Positions 57,753 to 64,000 of a stretch of 64,000 nucleotides of DNA are shown in pieces. Where the stretch lies: positions 62,001-126,000 of the forward strand of contig CAJNAR010000011.1 of NCBI GenBank assembly GCA_905220665.1, read 5' to 3'. The notes under the pieces were generated by a model, which saw only the letters and a program-made list of their open reading frames with translations, did no database searches and had not been told where the DNA came from. Numbering within the stretch: the stretch's first letter is position 1; the number at the start of each line of letters is the position of its first letter. Origin of the DNA: Albugo candida (Eukaryota; Oomycota; Peronosporomycetes; Albuginales; Albuginaceae). Made by a program: the position numbers and the translations under genes.

Positions 57753-59313
57753 TACACTTCCGCCTACAATGAAAGCGGATGTGCCGCTTTTCATACAACA
57801 TGACAAGAATTGTCTCGTACGCCATTAATTTTCACAGCTACTTTTTGTGGCATTCAAGTAAAGGAAGAACTTGTTCATCAAATCGCTTGCGAAAACACGT
57901 TTGGTATCAGTTTCTATTGACCGGCTGATGCTCATTTCCATATGAAGATGTCCGAGGTGTTAGCGATCAGCCACAAATGGTTTTCAGCTTACAGCTTAGA
58001 AGTCAGCAATTGATTATCGAAACCACATCTCGAAATAGCAAATCGATTCAACCCTATAAAACGAATCAGTGGATGCACAGTATATCAATCAAACCTCCCA
58101 CACAGAGGAAAATTATCTGTGCACTGATCCCGTAATTCTATGATGTAATAGAACTTAAAAGCTGTACAGAAGCGCGTTCTGACAGCATAGCAAAATATAT
58201 GCTGCTGCTTGATTTGTGATGTGAGGCCGCTTACATTAAAAGTACCGATCATCAGATTGCTGATCGGTAGAAAAAACAATTACCATGGGTGAGCACAAAC
58301 CAACAATTCTTGGGCGGGCGCCACCCTTACCTTCGAAAACAGCCTACTGCATGCAAATATTGTTCCAGCCAATCTCAGGAACAGAAGATAGTAGAATTAG
58401 TTCCTTTTTGTACCGTAGCGGCTTCCCACTAATCGCTAGAACAAGGTCATTGCGAAGTCCGAGCAGTATGCAAACGTTCTCTTACTCTTGACCCAATGGT
58501 ACTCTCCACCAAGACAAAATGACCGCTTCGTAGCGAGACCACAAGAACCTTGATCAATTTGACAAATTTGAAGTTTCTATATAGATATGGCGCGTACTTC
58601 AATTTATTCATATCGGCAGGGGTATATTCTTTTGTTATGAAATACCAGTTTGGATAAATAGAGATAACAAAAGTTGCTCCAGCTGCATGGATGAAAGGAA
58701 GGACTGGCGCAGTAGACGACGGGGAACAAATGAAGCAAGCTATCGAAAGGACGTGTGTGGTCGACAAGGAAAGCGGAGTGACTATGCTTTCACTACCATT
58801 GTGCTGGGCACGAAGGACTTTGAGATCATGATTGCACACTGATCACTCACATCATCGATCACTTCCGTATCAGATAAGTCACGTTCCCGAAGATGTAACT
58901 GATCTGTCGTAATGTGACACGCAAAAAAAATTATTTCTGTTTGGCTTTTTTTGGGTCCTTCGCCTCTAGAATGTTTCGCGATCGTCTAGAATCAAGCCTT
59001 AGCCCGGACAATTCAGCGTGCAATGGCCACATGTGACTGATTCGGTCTGTGAAAATGGTCACCATCCGCAACTTGTCGTTGAGAAGATGCTTAATCGGCC
59101 CGTGCATGATATATCGGATGGACGCTGTGGAGACGCCCCTGAGAAACCACTGTTGAACAATATCTGACACGGAATGATGGCAGAAATCTTGGCGAAAAGC
59201 AATTTATTGGGCAGGTTTTCAGAGCAATTTTTGCCACAAAAGAAAGTTTTTTTTCGTAAAATGACTATATCTGCATTAACCTGCGTCTAAACAGCTTTTA
59301 ATTAAATAACGAA
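57753..59313. other. Unassigned stretch with short reading frames
   Basis: Minus-strand frames 58447-58839 (130 codons, starting MCNHDLKVLRAQHNG) and 58931-59170 (79 codons, ending with a Lys-rich tail) have no recognised domain. Neither has clear splice support. A poly-A/T-rich run follows at 59240-59260. Confidence 0.35.
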
Positions 59314-59877
59314 ACTGCTGCGGACACACCTAATTTTTACTACGGACACCCCCTAAAATAGAAATTACAAACATATCCCCTACCTTCGTACCACCATGTC
59401 CGCTGCTCTCAAGTCCGCTTCTAGCTGGTGGCAGTAACACCATAGAAAAAGCTAAATTTATTGTAAGCAAAGTAAAAGTAGCCTAGTAGGCAGGCAAAAA
59501 ATCCAGCCACCATTGCCTTCCATTAATTTGCGCTCTTTGCTGATTCTAACGAGGCTTTATGTAAAGTCTGCAGTTTATGCGGCATATTGGCTCGAGTAAC
59601 ATGAGCTGGTAGTGCACCTCCACCAATATCCCTCCCTTGCGCAGCTTCACAAACGTAGTAGGATGTAGAAATGCCACAGGAATTACCATCCACTTGCTTT
59701 CTGCAATTGTTTTAGGCGTTTAGGTGCGCAAAAATGACAGCATTGTCTGATCGTTTAGCCACATGTTCTCGCCAAGAAATGGTTGTATAGCTTCGCGTAG
59801 GTCTCGATTCTCCTCAGCAACATACGAAAGTAGGGGTATCTTTGTAATTTCTATTTTGAGGGATGGGTCCGCAGCAA
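59314..59877. mobile_element. Candidate MITE with long terminal inverted repeats
   Basis: The left arm 59315-59390 and the reverse complement of the right arm 59823-59877 match closely: both start with TGCTGCGGAC and share AAAATAGAAATTACAAA, a CCCCTAC core and TTCGTA. The left arm carries about 21 extra bp with a second CGGACAC. The ~560-bp element has no ORF of note, as expected of a non-autonomous DNA transposon. I see no clear target-site duplication. Confidence 0.65.
59391..59822. other. Interior of the candidate MITE
   Basis: No open frame above about 60 codons and no similarity that I recognise to a transposase. Confidence 0.4.
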
Positions 59878-60050
59878 TTCCCTGGAATAAAAGCCAAACT
59901 TTAAATCCTCTGCAGGGATGACTTCAAAACTACCAGTATAGCAACATAACTTATATTATCTACAATTATGTGTTGCCGCTTGACTCAATTGCAACTGAAC
60001 AGCTACTTAATACACCGACAAACTCCAAACTTCTCGCATCATTGCGTAAT

Positions 60051-60165
60051 GACGTGATGGGGTCCTTGAAAAGATGCGCTCGAAGTTCAACAAATATCGC
60101 TATTTCGTATGACGTAATGGGTTCATTGCGAAGATGCGCTTGATGTCCATGAGACGTCGCTATCT
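60051..60165. repeat. Imperfect 60-bp direct repeat, two copies
   Basis: Copy 1 starts GACGTGATGG at 60051 and copy 2 starts GACGTAATGG at 60111. Both continue with GATGCGCT and a shared ATCGCTAT or GTCGCTAT block at the same offsets. Period exactly 60 bp, about 75-80% identity by eye. Confidence 0.65.
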
Positions 60166-61035
60166 GATTGTAGTTGGTGATCCAAGCTGCTTGAGTTCCA
60201 ATCCGACACGAAGTCCCGCTTCGTCGCTCTTCCGGTTTCCATTTGAAATCCCATCTAGGTGCATTTGCAGAAGATCCTTGCTGTACTCAGAATCCTTAAG
60301 CTTCAGTTCTATCATGTTCACCTGCATTCTCAACGACGTGATGAGGCCATTTTTGGGATGCATTTTCTGTCCATGAAATTCCACTCCTTGGTCGCACTCG
60401 ATATTTTGAGTGGCTTCGGCTGAAAACCGCATCTGTTGGATTGAACTCTTTGCCCGCTTTGATCGCATCCAAGAACGCGAACTGATTGTTCATAAAATCC
60501 TTAAAGTCTTCAAGCATCGACCTCGACTTGACGACCTTTATTTGAAGCTCCATGTTTTCCTTCAACACTTCCTTGATTTATCCTCTATCGGTACAAGCGC
60601 TCCGTCGAGTTGCTTTAGTTTCCTGTGGCCGTTGTTTGAGCTCCAGTTGAGACAAAAGTCTTGGGGTCCACGCGTCTTCTACAGATTGGCCAGTTTTGTT
60701 TGCTGCGTTTCCATGAAAACCTCAAGTTCCTGGATCATTGTCTTTGACCATAGAAAATCCAACTTTGGCTCATCGTGTTGGTCCGTAAGCTGCTTTAACT
60801 GAATTTCATCATCTTCTTGCACCTTCATCGCATTGTCCAGCTTGCGTTGACACATAATGTTGCGTTTTCGACTAGCCCTCAACCTCTTTTCGAGTTCTTC
60901 GACAGCCGTCTTGTGCTTGAACACTTGTTCAATGGCACCTTGAAGCTGAGGCGTTTTATCAATCAATGTGCGAGGCAGCTGCGGATTATATTTCTTCAAA
61001 CGCGGATTTTTATACGGACGCTCTTGCGTTGCCAT
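60160..61035 (-). pseudogene. Broken coiled-coil protein gene
   Basis: The minus strand starts MATQERPYKNPRLKKYNPQL (61035) and runs 118 codons of charged coiled coil (VEELEKRLRASRKRNIMCQR) to a stop at 60679. Coiled-coil coding then resumes in other frames (LKENMELQIKVVKSRSMLED at about 60560; LRMQVNMIELKLKDSEYSKD at about 60330). The frame changes do not match obvious introns, so I call it broken. Family unknown. Confidence 0.5.
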
Positions 61036-61680
61036 AGTTGGTCATGGATGGGTGACGTAGTCACGGGTGGTCGCTGATGCCACATCCACAGCCGCAACCA
61101 TACTACGGAGGGAATCAGTGCCACGAGTCATCACCGGAGATGCTCGTCTTGTTGCAGAAACCTGTACTGGATTTTTCCCACGAACGCGAGCCAGGGCGAC
61201 GTTCGTCCAGTGGAATCTGTCCGCGTTGCAGTTGTCCTCGAGACGCGAGCCGTGGTCGATGCCGTTTCAGGTCGTTGTGTGCTCGCACGCTTTTCGTGTC
61301 GTTGTTAATGTTGGTACTGGAGTTGGTCGAGCCGCTTTGTTTGCTATCGTGTTGATGTTTGCGTAGACGTCTCCGTTCCATCCGCTCGTAGCACATATCC
61401 ACCGACGATAAGCTTCATCGTTGACGGTGTCACATTCCTCGCTGATGCAACCATATTTGTTGTCGTAGTCTTTCACAATCGCTGCATTCGTAAAATAATT
61501 AGCTGACTTTTGAACGAGTATGAACGAGAAAAGCGGTACATACATATCTTGCTTTGACCTCCCAAGTCTCCCAGCATGATGCTGAATGCTGATTGAAGAT
61601 ATTACCTCATGGTACACGCCGGAATATTCTGAGGGAACGGGGTCGATATCGGAGTCGGCGCATGGGATCAATCGATTGTT
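61036..61680. other. Unassigned stretch between coiled-coil pseudogene and copia remnant
   Basis: Overlapping open frames on both strands (for example 61115-61402 and 61267-61749, minus) are Arg/Ser/Thr-rich and not recognised. Part of it may be decayed retroelement sequence 3' of the reverse transcriptase. Confidence 0.35.
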
Positions 61681-64000
61681 GTCATTCATTCCCGTCCGTG
61701 TCAGACTTGTAATACAGACATGTATCGGTGATGCATTGCGGATAACCAATGTTCGCTAAGGTCGCATGGAGGAGCTGATGCCATAGTCTTCCTTACTGTT
61801 TCAATCCATACAAGCTGCGCTCCAAACATAGTGAGAGATTCTTGGATATACGCACACCATACTCAGACATCCCCTCCGGGGTGAAATCCATACCATCCGG
61901 AATAAATAGGTGTATGTCCACGCCATCTTCTTTAGCTGCGCGTACGTACGCACTTGGCACATCAAAATGCCGAGCTGGAACACGCCAAATCCATGTGATA
62001 GCAATAATGGCTTTTGCGCTTGTCATATTCAAAATTGCAGCGAAGGTTAAAAGAAAGTTCTCACCGAGCACCTGTTCATTCCCACAGGCTACCAGTCTTG
62101 TTTTGTATCGTATACCGCCTCCACCACTGGTCCGCTTCTTCTTATACACCCGTTTAGTATGCAGCTGGGGCACATTGGGTTCAGCTTTGACCACCCGCGA
62201 AGTGTGATTCGCATGCAATGACGCTAGTTCCTCACGGTGTGTCCGAAGCCAAAGTTCTTTATCAGGCCTTCTCATAGCCTTTCTATAACTCCTCAGATCC
62301 GGGAGATGCACGAATTCTCTTGAAACACTTGTGTCACGGTAGAAACCCCAGCTGGTACAGCCTCATGGGATGTCGGCGGTTTGTCCTCCTTGATGGCCGT
62401 GGTAAGTGCACGAAAAAGCGCACGCGATGATTCTTAAGTATTCAAAGTATCCATTTCCGCTTCAGCTTTCCGGAACGACTTTTTCTTAGTTCTCTGGGAA
62501 CGTCGCGCTGTTGTAAAAATGGTGTCAATTCGTAAGAGATCGGGATTCAAAGCAGTGAATTGCCCATTTGAAGTCGCAACTTGCACGTGACGATTTCCCT
62601 TAGAGTGGTCCGTAGAAAAATGGACATCTTGACGCGCGTTGCAAGCTATTCCAATCTATTTTCTGCTCCATTCTGCAGTACGTCTATCCGTTGCGCATTC
62701 ACCTCGTCATTGAACGTTGCGACTAGACGAACATGCCGTATTGTAATTACAACACGATCATCTCTTGATATATAAATTTCCTAAAGAAAACTTTTTTTTG
62801 TTATAATATAAGGAGAACTGCGGACTTGTGGTGGCTGAAGAATGTGTAGTTGTCCGAAGTGTAGACCTGGAAGCCACACAAGAAATATTTGAGTTTCATC
62901 GCTCTTCCCGACGATAATCCCTTGCGAGAAGCGTTGCTTTTACGCGTTATTCTGCGGATCACGATATGTTTCACATGGAGACCCAAAAACAACAATATCC
63001 ACGAGAATTGGTGGACGTCCGGTCAAAATCACTATACGAGACGCCCGATTGGGATTGGCACGTCTCGGCATACGATTCAGAATGTAAGCAGAAAGTTCCA
63101 CTGCATCGCCCCGTAACGAGAGAGGCAAATCACACGAAAAAATCATGCAGCGAGCCATATTCATCACCGTGCGGTGCAGTCGCTCAGCCTTTCCATTTTC
63201 CAGCCTGGTTGCTAGCCTTTGTGATTTGACGAGCAACTCCAGAATCACGACAAATTAAGTCAATGTTTCAGTATTCGTCACCTCAATCAGTGAGAAGCAC
63301 ATGCACGCAGCAATTGTACCATTTCTTTAAGTAAGCCAAAAACTGCTCGAAGGTTTTCGCTGCTTGATCCTTTGTCTTGGCAAGGAAGACACAGAAATAA
63401 TTGGTCTAGTGATCGACAAAATCTACTAGATATAATACCTGTTGCTTCTACGATCTCGCGGTGTAATCAGACCATTGAGGTCACTACATATCACTCCCTC
63501 GACGCGATCGGTGGGTGCACTCTTACCAGTGTTTTGTTTGGGCTGAGTACCACGTGTTTGTTTCCCCTATGCACAAGCCAAGCAACGATTTCAGATATGG
63601 TCAGTCAATTAAATCCCTGATTCGGACATATGTGCTAGACGCCCAATTATGCCGTACCTCAAATGACCAAAGCGCTCGTGAGACTGCATAAGAAAACCCT
63701 TCTGCACAGTCTCACCAGAACGAATATTATCCAAAGCTCTCATTACAATCTCCCGAATTGCAGGATTGTCCTTGTTGACTGCAGCACGGTTTGCAACCAT
63801 CACGTGATTCTTAATCGTCACGTAAAATACCAGATTACCATTATTAACACAGCGTGCCGTCCTTGAAAACGGCCCAGTAAACACCCATGGTCGGCTTGGT
63901 GACCATATGAAACCAAATATATTGTCAATTGTGGCAAGTAGTGAGCACTTGGTAGCTCAACTTCATTGTGTACACCATCAACGAAGGTGTTCAAGCACAC
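61681..64000 (-). mobile_element. Degenerate Ty1/copia retrotransposon (continues past window end)
   Basis: On the minus strand the pol order is kept. GAG-pre-integrase: MQSHERFGHLRYGIIGRLAH (about 63680). Integrase core: ENGKAERLHRTVMNMARCMI (about 63180), then AYILNRMPRRANPNRAS, ILTGRPP and VFGSPCETYRDPQNN. Reverse transcriptase: ELWLRTHREELASLHANHTS (about 62250), YKTRLVACGNEQVLGENFLL, VPARHFDVPSAYVRAAKEDG and LCLERSLYGLKQ, then an out-of-frame continuation QLLHATLANIGYPQC and DTCLYYKSDTDGNE to about 61690. Frameshifts and stops separate the blocks and RNase H is missing, so the copy is dead. Capsid and the 5' LTR would lie beyond 64000; I found no 3' LTR inside the window. Confidence 0.82.

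Noticed and set aside
58247..58269. Short palindrome CCGATCA...TGATCGG as a terminator or operator
   Set aside because: Seven-base arms alone are expected by chance, and bacterial-type elements are not expected here.
61067..61366. Overlapping open frames on both strands near 61.1-61.4 kb as a real gene
   Set aside because: Arg/Ser-rich composition in all frames with no domain or splice support; probably due to base composition.
1..64000. CRISPR arrays, prophage, operons, rRNA operons
   Set aside because: No regularly spaced identical repeats with unique spacers, no rRNA and no polycistronic layout; the window is eukaryotic.

Overview
The window is nuclear DNA from a flagellated eukaryote. 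It is most likely an oomycete, and the features fit a white-rust (Albugo-like) genome best, but the species cannot be proved from sequence alone. The evidence is: genes packed 50-250 bp apart, many GT-AG introns that are almost all 44-67 nt long, axonemal and basal-body genes (DRC7, BBS2, a dynein heavy-chain tail), a START-like protein of a type I associate with oomycetes, and Ty1/copia and non-LTR retroelement remnants.

Layout. (1) 1-901: the 3' part of a spliced TRM10 tRNA methyltransferase. (2) About 0.9-15.2 kb is a gene-poor, decayed block. It holds a dead non-LTR retrotransposon with an 8-bp tandem-repeat tail, a dead class V PLP enzyme gene next to it, a dead DAHP synthase gene, a ~100-bp tandem repeat, one intact orphan ORF, and an ORF split by a single stop codon. 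(3) 15.3-57.8 kb is mostly gene-dense, apart from gaps at 18.7-20.7 kb and 42.0-43.0 kb. In order it carries DNA polymerase lambda, a START-like protein, a TRMT2A-like RNA methyltransferase with an inserted beta-propeller-like segment, an atypical Hsp70, a JmjC ribosomal oxygenase, coatomer gamma, an EI24-like membrane protein, importin-4, BBS2, SEC31, a TopBP1-like six-BRCT protein, a CDC25/rhodanese-like protein, EIF1AD, a BAR-GRAM-VASt lipid-transfer protein, DRC7 and a tail-only dynein heavy chain. (4) 57.8-64 kb is again decayed: a candidate MITE, short direct repeats, a broken coiled-coil gene and a broken Ty1/copia element that runs off the window end.

The genes are housekeeping or flagellar. 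Secretory-pathway genes (COPG, SEC31), DNA repair and checkpoint genes (POLL, TOPBP1) and ciliary genes (BBS2, DRC7, dynein tail) are interspersed, with no operon-like structure. Two close head-to-head pairs (Hsp70/JmjC oxygenase and DRC7/dynein tail) probably share promoters. For POLL, TRM10, EIF1AD, TOPBP1, SEC31, BBS2, the JmjC oxygenase and the START-like gene, the exon lengths I derived sum to multiples of three, which supports those models.

The observations most worth following are: the dynein tail ORF with no motor domain downstream; an exact 219-bp in-frame duplication in DRC7 whose junction makes a stop codon; the beta-propeller-like insertion in the TRMT2A homologue; and the decay of DAHP synthase and a class V aminotransferase in what may be an obligate biotroph. 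I found no clear new defence or mobile system.
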